64,000 nt of DNA. Origin: Flavobacterium sp. KJJ. Lineage in GTDB: Bacteria > Bacteroidota > Bacteroidia > Flavobacteriales > Flavobacteriaceae. The notes under the pieces were generated by a model. That model was not told where the DNA came from. It made no database searches and was given only the letters and a program-made list of their open reading frames with translations. Every line of letters starts with the position of its first letter. Position 1 is the stretch's first letter. A program made the position numbers and the translations under genes. Below, piece by piece: positions 26,888 through 36,000 of this stretch. Location: NCBI RefSeq assembly GCF_000708595.2, contig NZ_JARP01000006.1:124001-188000 (forward strand), given 5' to 3'.

Positions 26888-27970
26888 ATGAATGCATCAA
26901 CTCGATATAACAGACAAATTATACTTCCTGAAATAGGAGAGGATGGCCAGCGTAAATTAGCTAAAGCCAAAGTTTTGATAATTGGTGCAGGCGGTTTAGG
27001 TGCTGTTGTTTTACCTTATTTAGCTGCTGCTGGAGTTGGCGAAATAGGGATTGTTGATCATGATGTTATCGAACTTTCAAACTTGCAGCGACAAGTAATT
27101 TATAAAACTTCGGCTGTTGGAAAATATAAGGTTGAAGAAGCCAAAGCAATGATTTCGGAATTTAATCCAGGAATTAAAGTTAATGCAATTGCAGAAAAAC
27201 TATCAGGAAAAAATGCCATTTCGTTATTTGAAAACTATGATATTATTGTTGATGCGACAGATAATCTTTCCATAAAATATTTAATAAATGATGCTTGTTT
27301 AATTACAAAAAAGCCAATGGTCTACGGATCTATTTTTAGATTTCAAGGTCAAGTTTCAGTTTTTAATTATCAAGACGGACCTACCTATAGATGTTTGTAT
27401 CCAGAAGAAAATAACAAGGTATTAAACTGTGAAGATGCAGGAGTAATCGGAATTTCGGTTGGAATTATAGGAATGCTTCAGGCAAATGAAGTTATAAAAA
27501 TGATTCTAGAAATAGGAGAGGTGCTGAATGGTAAAATACTGGTTTATAGTATTTTGAATAATGAGCAGCAAAAGTATGACTTTGATAAGAATCAGGCTTT
27601 TGAAATGAATGAAATTGAATTTCACAAGAAATATAATAGTGATAAAAATCAAGTTCAAGAAATTTCTTCAGAAGCTGTTTTAAATGAAATTGATACTGAT
27701 GAAGTTCTCTTTTTAGATGTTAGAAACGAAGATGAATTTCCGAAAGTAAATTTCAAAAATGGTATCCAGATTCCGTTAATGAATCTAGAAAACGAAATTG
27801 AAAAACTGAATACAAACCAAACAATTTACGTTTTTTGCCAATCTGGAATTAGAAGTAAAACCGCAGTAGAATTGCTTCAGAAACATCAATTTAAAAATGT
27901 AAAAAGTATTGCTGGCGGGGTTTTGAAACTGAAGCAATTTTTAAAGGAAGAAATAAAAATCGAACAGTAG
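26888..27970 (+). CDS. moeB: MoeB-type adenylyltransferase fused to a rhodanese domain
   Basis: 360 residues from ATG 26888; an ATG at 26840 in frame overlaps moaD and is less likely. Residues 1-230 are the E1-like adenylation domain: GAGGLGAVVL at 33, DHDVIELSNLQRQV at 57-70, conserved C181 in NCEDAGVIG. Zinc Cys pairs of E. coli MoeB are not complete (only one Cys in YRCLYPEE). Residues 255-355 are a rhodanese domain with an intact loop C317-Q-S-G-I-R-S. The fusion links activation of MoaD with delivery of persulfide sulfur, as in eukaryotic MOCS3/Uba4. It lies between moaD and moaE. Confidence 0.92.
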   Translation: MNASTRYNRQIILPEIGEDGQRKLAKAKVLIIGAGGLGAVVLPYLAAAGVGEIGIVDHDVIELSNLQRQVIYKTSAVGKYKVEEAKAMISEFNPGIKVNAIAEKLSGKNAISLFENYDIIVDATDNLSIKYLINDACLITKKPMVYGSIFRFQGQVSVFNYQDGPTYRCLYPEENNKVLNCEDAGVIGISVGIIGMLQANEVIKMILEIGEVLNGKILVYSILNNEQQKYDFDKNQAFEMNEIEFHKKYNSDKNQVQEISSEAVLNEIDTDEVLFLDVRNEDEFPKVNFKNGIQIPLMNLENEIEKLNTNQTIYVFCQSGIRSKTAVELLQKHQFKNVKSIAGGVLKLKQFLKEEIKIEQ

Positions 27971-28100
27971 ATTTAAAAAATAAAAGATTTTTATTTCTCT
28001 CGAAGATCAAGCAGATTGATAATGTAAAGAATTCAGAAATTAACTTTTGCAAAATCTGCAAAAGAGCAATAATTCATAATTTTTTCGAATAAAATAAAAA

Positions 28101-28532
28101 ATGAGTAAAAATGTATTTGTAGAAGGACCAATTGCTCCTGAATTTATAGCCGAATCGATTGCTAAACATCAATCGAAACACACAATTGGTGCGCATAATA
28201 TTTTTTTAGGACAAGTTCGCGCAGATGTGATTCACGATAACACCGTTGTCGCGATTGATTATTCTGCTTATACGGATATGGCAAATGAAGCTTTGCACGC
28301 GATTCGAGAAAAAGCTTTCGCTAAATTCGACTTAACCTGCATGCACATTTATCACAGTTTAGGTGTTGTGAAAGCTGGCGAAATTTGTTTGTTCGTATTT
28401 GTTTCGGCAACACACAGAAAACAAGTTTATGAAGCAACAGAAGCCATCGTAAACTGGATTAAAACTGATGTGCCGATTTTTGGAAAAGAAATGTTTGAAA
28501 ACGACACATTCACTTGGAAACAAAATACCTAA
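28101..28532 (+). CDS. moaE: Molybdopterin synthase catalytic subunit
   Basis: 143 residues. NIFLGQVRADVIHDNTVVAI corresponds to the MoaE core (normally G-x-V-R), YTDMANEAL follows, HIYHSLGVVKAGE near residue 88, and the catalytic lysine region at VPIFGKE near 130. MoaE converts cyclic pyranopterin monophosphate to molybdopterin with thiocarboxylated MoaD. The gap before it (27971-28100) contains a small hairpin CTTTTGCA/TGCAAAAG at 28044-28064. It is 9 bases from the moaC-moaB fusion. Confidence 0.93.
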   Translation: MSKNVFVEGPIAPEFIAESIAKHQSKHTIGAHNIFLGQVRADVIHDNTVVAIDYSAYTDMANEALHAIREKAFAKFDLTCMHIYHSLGVVKAGEICLFVFVSATHRKQVYEATEAIVNWIKTDVPIFGKEMFENDTFTWKQNT

Positions 28533-28541
28533 CAAAATAAA

Positions 28542-29456
28542 ATGGTAGATATTACGCATAAAATAAGCACATTAAGAACTGCAACTGCAACCGCAATCGT
28601 CAAAGTCAGCAAACAAGAAACGATTGATGCTGTTGTAAATAATTTAGTTCCTAAAGGAAACGTGTTCGAAATGGCAAAAACAGCCGGATTATTTGCGGTA
28701 AAAAACACACATTTGTCAATTCCGGATTGTCATCCGATTCCAATTGAATTTACATCGGTAGAATATAAAATTGAAGGTTTAGAAATTCATATTATTTTCA
28801 ATGTAAAAACGGTTTATAAAACCGGAGTTGAGGTTGAAGCGATGCACGGCGCATCTATTGTTGCATTGACAATGTATGATATGCTGAAACCTATTGATAA
28901 AGAAATCGAAATTGCAACGATTAAATTAATTACTAAAGAAGGTGGGAAATCGTCTTTTAAAAATAAATTTCCAACTACAATAAAAGCAGCAGTTTTTGTT
29001 TGTTCTGATTCAATTTTTGCTGGAGAAAAAGAAGATCGTTCAGGAAAAATTATCGTTGAAAAATTAAATTCGTACGGGGTTGAAACGGCGCATTACGAAA
29101 TTATTCCTGATGAAATTAATAGTATTCAGGAAAAAACTAAGGCTTTCGCCAAAGAGCACCAGCTGGTGATATTTACCGGAGGAACTGGATTATCACCAAG
29201 AGACGTTACTCCCGAAGCTTTGTCGCCATTATTAGAAAGCAGAATTCCAGGAATCGAGGAAGCAATTCGAAATTATGGACAGCAGAGAATGCCGTACGCT
29301 ATGTTATCAAGAAGCGTTGCAGGAACATTAGGAAAAAGTTTGGTTTTGGCTTTGCCGGGATCAACAAACGGAGCCAGAGAATCTATGGATGCCGTTTTTC
29401 CGCATGTGATGCACGTTTTTCATATTTTAAAAGGAAAAAATCATGACAGCCTCTAA
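28542..29456 (+). CDS. moaC: MoaC-MoaB bifunctional fusion protein
   Basis: 304 residues, two enzymes in one chain. Residues 1-150 are MoaC, cyclic pyranopterin monophosphate synthase: VDITHKI start, LVPKGNVFEMAKTAGLFAVK, CHPIPIE, EVEAMHGASIVALTMYDM and KEGGKS. Residues 155-300 are MoaB/Mog, molybdopterin adenylyltransferase: VFVCSDSIFAGEKEDRSG, IFTGGTGLSPRDVTPEAL, PYAMLSRSVAGTLGKSLVLA and LPGSTNGARESM. MoaC acts after MoaA; MoaB acts before MoeA. The fusion occurs in other Bacteroidota. It overlaps moaA by 14 bases. Confidence 0.93.
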   Translation: MVDITHKISTLRTATATAIVKVSKQETIDAVVNNLVPKGNVFEMAKTAGLFAVKNTHLSIPDCHPIPIEFTSVEYKIEGLEIHIIFNVKTVYKTGVEVEAMHGASIVALTMYDMLKPIDKEIEIATIKLITKEGGKSSFKNKFPTTIKAAVFVCSDSIFAGEKEDRSGKIIVEKLNSYGVETAHYEIIPDEINSIQEKTKAFAKEHQLVIFTGGTGLSPRDVTPEALSPLLESRIPGIEEAIRNYGQQRMPYAMLSRSVAGTLGKSLVLALPGSTNGARESMDAVFPHVMHVFHILKGKNHDSL

Positions 29457-30450
29457 AACCATTTTGACGGATGATTTTGGGCGAAAACACAATTATTTGC
29501 GTATTTCGCTGTTAGAAAAATGCAATCTGCGTTGTACGTATTGCATGCCTGCTGACGGAATCGCATTGTCTCCTAAAGCCAGTTTAATGACTGCTGAGGA
29601 AATTTTTAGTATCGCCCAGACTTTCGTAGAAAATGGAGTAGATAAAATCAGATTGACTGGCGGAGAACCTTTACTGCGAAAAGATTTTCCAGAAATTATT
29701 TCGAAATTAGCTTCTCTTGAAGTTTCGGTTTCCATTACTACAAACGGAATTTTAATTGATCGTCATATTGCTGTTTTAAAGCAATTTAAAATCAAAAAAA
29801 TCAATTTGAGTCTAGATACTCTCGTTTCGTCTAAATTCCATACTGTAACACTTAGAGATCAGTTTCAAAAGGTTATCGACAATCTTCATTTGCTTTTAAA
29901 TAATGATTTTGAGGTAAAAGTAAATGTGGTTTTGATTAAAGGCTTTAATGAAAATGAAATTTTAGATTTTGTCAAGTTAACGCAGTTTTTGCCCATTTCA
30001 ATTCGTTTTATCGAGTTTATGCCTTTTGCCGGAAACGAGTGGGACAGAAGCAAAATGGTTTCTCAAAACGAAATATTGTTTCAAGTCGAAAATACTTTTT
30101 CATCTGATAAAATTCAAAAACTAGAAGACGAAGAAAATTTTACGGCAAGAACTTATAAAATAAAAGGTTTTCAAGGTAATTTCGGAATCATAAGTTCAAT
30201 CACAAACCCGTTTTGTGACGGCTGCAACAGAATCCGCTTGACGGCAAACGGCAAAATTAAAAATTGCCTTTTCTCGAATGCAGAAACCGATTTGCTTACA
30301 CCTTTTAGAAATGGCGAGTCGATCACGAATTTAATTTCAGATTCAATTAAAAATAAAAAGAAAGTAAGAGCCGGAATGGTTACCGTTTCTGAAATGGATG
30401 ATCCAGCATTGCATTTTGATAACCGCAGTATGATTGCGATTGGCGGATAA
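29443..30450 (+). CDS. moaA: GTP 3',8-cyclase
   Basis: 335 residues, a radical SAM enzyme. The N-terminal cluster motif is C27-x3-C31-x2-C34 (KCNLRCTYCMPADG). RLTGGEPLLRKDF near 71 is the SAM contact. The second cluster is PFCDGCNRIRLTANGKIKNC near 264, and the essential C-terminal Gly-Gly is present (MIAIGG). It opens the cofactor pathway from GTP and is the last gene of the plus-strand run; a two-way terminator follows at 30516-30545. Confidence 0.95.
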   Translation: MTASKTILTDDFGRKHNYLRISLLEKCNLRCTYCMPADGIALSPKASLMTAEEIFSIAQTFVENGVDKIRLTGGEPLLRKDFPEIISKLASLEVSVSITTNGILIDRHIAVLKQFKIKKINLSLDTLVSSKFHTVTLRDQFQKVIDNLHLLLNNDFEVKVNVVLIKGFNENEILDFVKLTQFLPISIRFIEFMPFAGNEWDRSKMVSQNEILFQVENTFSSDKIQKLEDEENFTARTYKIKGFQGNFGIISSITNPFCDGCNRIRLTANGKIKNCLFSNAETDLLTPFRNGESITNLISDSIKNKKKVRAGMVTVSEMDDPALHFDNRSMIAIGG

Positions 30451-30515
30451 TGCTCATAGTTTTTGTCGTTCCTAGGAATGACAAACTACACGATTGATGG
30501 TTTTAAGTAATAAAA

Positions 30516-30545
30516 AAAGGTTCAACTTTTTCAAGTCAAACCTTT
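30516..30545 (-). terminator. Terminator between convergent moaA and the Lys-rich gene
   Basis: Outer arms AAAGGTT and AACCTTT extend inward with ACTT/AAGT. T runs occur on the minus strand just outside (beside 30511-30517), 10 bases after the stop of the Lys-rich gene. It may also stop moaA transcripts on the plus strand. Confidence 0.6.
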
Positions 30546-30554
30546 CTGAAAATA

Positions 30555-31142
30555 TTATTTTTTCTTTTTAGCTTTTGCCTTTTTCTTAGACTTTGCTTTC
30601 TTTTTTGCTATTTTTTTAGCTTTCGCTTTATCTTTCGCTTTTTTAGCTTTTTCTTTTTTCTTAGCTGCAGCTTTTAATTTTGCTTTTTTAGCTTTTTCTT
30701 TCTTTTTGTCCTTTTTAGCTTCGTCTTTTTTCTTTGCTAATTTCTTTTTCGCTTTTTCTTTCTCTTTGTCTTTCACTTTTTTCTTCTTTTTATCAGATTT
30801 ATTTTTAGCAGTTTCTAATGCAGCTACTACTTCATTTATACTTTCCGGGTGTGATTCATTTTTTAGTGCTTCACTGTTTGGACTATTTGGATCTAGTTTT
30901 GCTACGGGAGCTGAAACCTTTTTTGCTGTCGTTCTTCGTGCTACAGGTGGTTTTGGTGTAGTAGTTGCCGCAGTTTTAGTAACAGAAGCTACTGGAGCTT
31001 TTGCAGTTGTCGGTTTTACAGGAGCTTTACGAACTGGCGTTTTTATTGCCGGATTATTTTCATTTTCTGCAACAGGCTGACTATTGTCAGATGTTGTTGA
31101 ATCGATTTTCTCAGGGGTAATTTCTTCGTTATTGTTTTCCAT
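30555..31142 (-). CDS. Lysine-rich histone H1-like nucleoid protein
   Basis: 195 residues. Residues 1-30 are acidic and polar. Residues 31-85 are rich in Pro, Ala, Thr and Val with repeats such as KAPVKPTTAKAPVASVTK. Residues about 115-195 are almost wholly Lys, Ala, Asp and Glu in short repeats (KKKEKAKKAK and relatives) ending KAKKKK. This composition matches histone H1-like DNA-binding tails found in Bacteroidota and Chlamydia (Hc1/Hc2 type). It probably coats DNA or RNA in the cytoplasm. No folded domain is seen. It is convergent with moaA and is not obviously tied to nitrate use. Confidence 0.7.
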   Translation of the reverse strand: MENNNEEITPEKIDSTTSDNSQPVAENENNPAIKTPVRKAPVKPTTAKAPVASVTKTAATTTPKPPVARRTTAKKVSAPVAKLDPNSPNSEALKNESHPESINEVVAALETAKNKSDKKKKKVKDKEKEKAKKKLAKKKDEAKKDKKKEKAKKAKLKAAAKKKEKAKKAKDKAKAKKIAKKKAKSKKKAKAKKKK

Positions 31143-31486
31143 ATTAAGGTGCTTTTAAATGAGGATATCGTTTAATGTAACTAAATTGTTAACTTATAGT
31201 TAAGTAAAGATAATTATAAAACAAGTCTTTCAATGTTAAGTTTTTCTCTAATAATAAAATTTAACTATTTGAAATTTAATTATTTAAGTTTTTGTGTGAA
31301 ATTAAAAAGTAAAATCTCTTAACAATTCTACACGAAAAAATGAAGTAAATACTTTATAAATAAAAGCATGATATTTGTTGCTTTTTTTGAAAACAGATGC
31401 CACAGCCAAATCAGACGAGCATTTTTTGTGTTGGACCTAATACCTCGGGAAAATTAATTCCTAATAAAAGTCAGGATAAGTTTTGT
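31143..31486. other. Intergenic region upstream of the Lys-rich gene
   Basis: 344 bases. It holds the likely promoter of the Lys-rich gene (31189-31233). The rest, down to the stop of the rubredoxin-tailed gene at 31487, shows no gene or clear repeat. Confidence 0.5.
31189..31233 (-). promoter_or_regulatory. Candidate promoter and operator of the Lys-rich gene
   Basis: On the minus strand TTG (31233-31231), 18 bases, then TATCTTTA (31212-31205), one mismatch from TAnnTTTG. The palindrome TTAACT-TAT-AGTTAA (31189-31203) sits at the expected start point and could be an operator. Confidence 0.4.
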
Positions 31487-32917
31487 TTAATTTTCTGCAA
31501 TTTCTAAAATTTTGAAATTACTTTTTGGTGCTTCACAGAGAGAACAGCAATAGGTTTCTGCTAAATCCGTGAATAAAATACCTTTTGGAATACCTTGGCT
31601 TTCATCTCCATATTCTGATTTATAAAGAGTTAAGCATTCTTGACATTGATAAATATCGAGTTGCGCTTTTTCTTTTTTCTGTTGATTTTCTGTTGTTTCT
31701 GAAACAGAATTTCCAAGCTCATCGAAATATTTCCTGCTTAATTCAATTAAGATTGTTGGCAATTCGAGTTTGTCTATGTCTTGTGAATGCACAATATATT
31801 CGCGCGTGTTCGGATCGAAATTCTTTGCAAATAAAATATTATAAGTGTCTCTTATTTTAATAGATTCTAAAACCGCTGGCAATTCGTTTTTTTCGACAAC
31901 AATCGAAGTAAAATAATGTCCATCTCGATTGTATTCAGATAAACCGAAAGTCAATCCATAAGTGCTGATGTCGAATTGATCTAGTGTTCGAACTAAGAAA
32001 GTTTTAAGATTCAAAGCCCATTCTATTGCAACTGGCAAATGCCAATTTAACTCTAATAATGAATGACGAACATTGATTCCTTTTTTACCTAAAAATTTTT
32101 CCCATTCTAGTTTTCGATCTTTCGGAATTCCTTTTACAATAAATGATTTCCAAGGCGTTATGCATATTTTTCCAATTTTGCAGTCAAAACACAAATCGCA
32201 CATTTCTTTGAGAAAAGCTAGATCGTATAAATTATTTCTCCAATACAAACCCAGCCAATACTGATCAATTCCCATTCGGTTCATGCCTTCGTAATATGGA
32301 AAAGGATAAAAAGGAATGTTTAAAGGTTTATCGATCGTTCTATTATTAGTGTCTAAAATTTCGCTTACTAAACTAAAAAGCATATCGATGCCACAAGATT
32401 CTTCCTCGATAATTTTTTCGATTTCATAGTAAAATTTGGCAATATCCCAACTGTAAATTAAGACCGGGTATACTTCCATACGTTCCCATTTTGGCAAACG
32501 AATGTATAGATACCAATAATCTTCATGTTCTGAAGCTATGAAGTTAAGATGCCCAGTAAACAAAGGAACCAATTGCTGTTTTGGATCTGTAATGTTTACT
32601 TTTAGTTTTGGCTGTTCTTTAAACTGTTCTAAAATGTACAAATACCGATTTCCAGTTAACCAACCCGTATTTCTGAAAATATCTGTTGAAACATAAGAAC
32701 ATACGATATTATTCCCGCTTTTCTCATTCGGAAAAACAAAATGATATTTCCCAAGTTTCTCTTTGTCAACAGATTTTAATCCTTTGGGGAAAATAATATC
32801 TTGTCTAGAACCAAACGAAATTGAATCTAAACCTTGATCCAACGCCATATTAATTACTTCTCTTAGTTCTCCTGGCGAAATAACGCCTCCTTTTACTATT
32901 AGTCTTGTTAGTTCCAT
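31487..32917 (-). CDS. Rubredoxin-tailed protein with nitrite/sulfite-reductase-like N-terminus
   Basis: 476 residues. The C-terminus (about 418-476) is a rubredoxin domain with C425-x2-C428 and C458-x2-C461, an iron site for one-electron transfer. The N-terminal 400 residues recall the ferredoxin-like half domains of siroheme nitrite/sulfite reductases (GGVISPGELREVINMALDQG; KICITPWKSFIVKGI), but the cluster Cys pattern is different: C240-x2-C243-x2-C246-x5-C252. It may bind another Fe-S cluster. It lies 114 bases behind the nitrate reductase gene, on the same strand. The best guess is an electron carrier for the nitrate or nitrite step; the family is not one I can name precisely. Confidence 0.72.
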   Translation of the reverse strand: MELTRLIVKGGVISPGELREVINMALDQGLDSISFGSRQDIIFPKGLKSVDKEKLGKYHFVFPNEKSGNNIVCSYVSTDIFRNTGWLTGNRYLYILEQFKEQPKLKVNITDPKQQLVPLFTGHLNFIASEHEDYWYLYIRLPKWERMEVYPVLIYSWDIAKFYYEIEKIIEEESCGIDMLFSLVSEILDTNNRTIDKPLNIPFYPFPYYEGMNRMGIDQYWLGLYWRNNLYDLAFLKEMCDLCFDCKIGKICITPWKSFIVKGIPKDRKLEWEKFLGKKGINVRHSLLELNWHLPVAIEWALNLKTFLVRTLDQFDISTYGLTFGLSEYNRDGHYFTSIVVEKNELPAVLESIKIRDTYNILFAKNFDPNTREYIVHSQDIDKLELPTILIELSRKYFDELGNSVSETTENQQKKEKAQLDIYQCQECLTLYKSEYGDESQGIPKGILFTDLAETYCCSLCEAPKSNFKILEIAEN

Positions 32918-32933
32918 TTTGTTTTTTTTGCTT

Positions 32934-33023
32934 CAGGTTTCAGGTTTCAAGTTTCAGGTTTCAGGTTTCAGGTTTCAGGTTTCAGGTGCACGTTCCAACA
33001 ACTTGAAACTTGAAATCTGAAAC
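32934..33023. repeat. Heptamer array CAGGTTT with an inverted partner
   Basis: Seven units of CAGGTTT/CAAGTTT (32934-32982) and a partial eighth, then TGCACGTTCCAA, then the complementary-sense ACTTGAAACTTGAAATCTG (about 33001-33019). The two halves could pair as RNA between nas and the rubredoxin-tailed gene. It is the same heptamer as at 24343 and 25224, in the opposite orientation. Confidence 0.9.
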
Positions 33024-33031
33024 AAAAAAAC

Positions 33032-36000
33032 TTATCTGCATTTCGCCAGTATCTCTTTAACCTCAGTTTTACAGCTTCCGCAGCCTAATCCAGCACCGGT
33101 GTTTTTGCATAAATCAGTAAAATTATAGGTACCACTTTTAATTGCTTCTTCTATATTTCCAACTCCGACTTGACTGCACGAACATACTAATTTTCCTAAA
33201 ACAGGTTTTGCGTTTGAGCTTCCTCTTAGCAGAGAATTTCGTTTGTCTGATAATTCGATTTTGCTTTCGATCATGGTTTTAAATTCGGCAAACTCATTTT
33301 TATCGCCCATTAAAATCGCTCCAACTAGCAAATCATCTTTCACGATGCATTTTTTGTAATAACGCTTTTTCAAATCGGCAAAAACAATCTCTTCGTATGA
33401 ATCGTCGTTTTCTGGAACTTCAATATCACCAATACTGCATAAATTAATATCTTCTAATTTTAAAATATTCATTAAAATAGAACCTTTGTAAAAACTGCTG
33501 ATATCGCCTGCCAAAAAGTTGGCTAAAATATCTGCTTGTTCTTCAGCTGCAGAAGTGATTCCGAACAATTTATTATTGAATTCTGCTATCTCTCCAATTG
33601 CAAAAATATCCGGATTCGAAGATTGTAAATACTGATTTACTTTTACACCGCGACCGCACGCAAGTCCAGTTTCGCGTGCAATTTCAATATTCGGAATCGT
33701 TCCAATCGTATAAACAATAGCATTTGCAGTAATAATTCTCCCGCTTTTTAATGCGATTTCAATCTCATTTGGATTATTGGTTTCAAAAACAGTACTTACT
33801 TCATTGTCAAAATAAATCTGTATATCACGAAGCTGTACTTCTTCGGCTAATAATTTACTTGAAATTCGGTCTAATTGGCGTTCCATCAATCGAGACGCTC
33901 TTTGAATTATAGTAGTTTTTACTTTTTTATGTTTTAATGCTGCCGCTAATTCTAATCCTAATAAACCACCGCCAATGATTACAACATGCTGTTCTTCTGG
34001 CGGTAAATTGGTACTGTCTAAATGTTTTTTTAATCGGTCTGCATCTTCTTTTCTGCGAACTGTAAATCGGCCTGGCAACTGAAGCTGTGCATTTTCAGGA
34101 ACAAAAGGCCTGCTTCCGGTTGCTAAAATCAATGAATCATAAATATGGGTATCTCCTAAGCTGTCTGTGATTGTTTTTTCGTTTGTATTGATTTTATCAA
34201 TCGCGACACCCGCTTTCATGGTAATTTTGAGTTTGTTTAAAGTTTCTCCATCTTTCACTTTTAATAATTGTTCCCAGGAAAATTCGCCAGTCATGTATTC
34301 TGGGAGCAAAACGCGATTGTAAAACGGATTTATTTCATTAGAGAAAACAATAATTTCGTCAGTTGAATTGAATTCACGGTAATTTTGAATAAATCGAAAA
34401 GAAGCTGCGCCCGCACCCACAATTGCAATTTTCTGGAAAGGTTTTATGTATTTTGTAATATTGACGGTTGTGTATTTAAAGTCAGGTTCTTTTGAAACTG
34501 GGTCAACAACTGTATTGGTTAAATTATTCGTTCGATTTAAATCATTTTCAAGTTGTTTCCCCCAATGCATCGGCAAGAAAACGACTTTTTCTTTGATCGA
34601 ATCGGTCACTTTGGCTTTTACACGAACTTCTCCGTTTTTACTGGAAACAATAACAATATCGCCATTTTTTATGTCGGATTTGTAGGCATCAATCGGATTA
34701 ATTTCTAGAACCGGACTTGGTGTATGCGTCATTAATCTTGACACTTTTCCAGTCTTTGTCATAGTATGCCATTGATCTCGAACTCTTCCCGTGGTTAAAA
34801 TAAATGGGAATTGCGGACTCGGCTGTTCCGAAGTATTTTCAATATGCGCTGGTAAATTGAAAATGGCTTTTTGTGAAGGCGTATAAAACTTTTTATCGGT
34901 AAAAAGGCGAGGAGTTCCCGGATGTCCATAATCAGGAACAGGCCATTGAAAAGTGCCTTCGGTTCTTAAACGATGATAATTTAAAAATGAAATATCGATA
35001 TTAGTATTTTTAGTAAGCGCACAGTGTTCTTTATAAATTTCTTCGGCACTATTAAAATCAAAGCCACTGAAATTCATTTTTTTAGCAAAGCGAATTAAAA
35101 TTTCGATATCCGGAAGTGCTTCTCCCGGCGCATTTATTCCTTTTGGCAAATAAGAAATTCGGCGTTCAGAATTGGTCATTGTGCCTTCTTTTTCTAACCA
35201 GCCTGCAGCGGGCAATAATAAATCGGCATATTTTGAAGTGTCTGCATTATGCGAAATGTCCTGAACCACTACAAATTTGGCTTTTTGCAGCGCTTTTTCA
35301 ATACGACGCGAATCAGGCAAACTAACTAGTGGATTTGTACAGATAATCCAAATGGCTTTCATCTTTCCAGATTCTAAAGCTTCAAACATTTCTGTTGCCG
35401 TTAAGCCTGGTTTGTCAGAGATTTCGTTTACGCCCCAAAAATCAGCAACTTCTTTTCGATGTTCTGGATTTGCAATGTCTTTATGTGCCGCTAAAAGTGT
35501 TGCCATACCGCCAACTTCGCGTCCGCCCATGGCATTTGGCTGTCCTGTTAATGAAAAAGGTCCAGAACCTGGCTTTCCTATTTGTCCGGTTAATAAAGAT
35601 AAATTCAACAAAGCTGTATTTTTATCTACGCCGACGGCGCTTTGATTGAGTCCCATTGCCCAAAGCGAAATAAATCCTTTTGCTTTGCCGATAATAGCTG
35701 CAGCGAGCTTAATATCGCTTACAGAAATACCACACAGTTTAGATGCTTTTTCTAGCGAAGTGCTTAAAACGAAGTCTTTATATTGTTTGAAATTTTCTGC
35801 ATGATTCTTAACAAAATCGTGATCTGTATATCCTTTTTCGATAATATGTTTGGCAATGGCATGATATAATATAATATCAGATCCTGGAATAATCTGCAAA
35901 TGCAAATCGGCAAAAGCAGCAGTATCTGTTCGTCGCGGATCGATGACAATGATTTTTATTTTTGGATTTTTCTCTTTGTGTTTTTCAATTCTTCTAAATA

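Noticed and set aside
30706..31080. 124-codon plus-strand frame rich in Phe and Ser
   Set aside because: It is the mirror of the lysine-rich gene; AAA/AAG codons read as TTT/CTT on the other strand.
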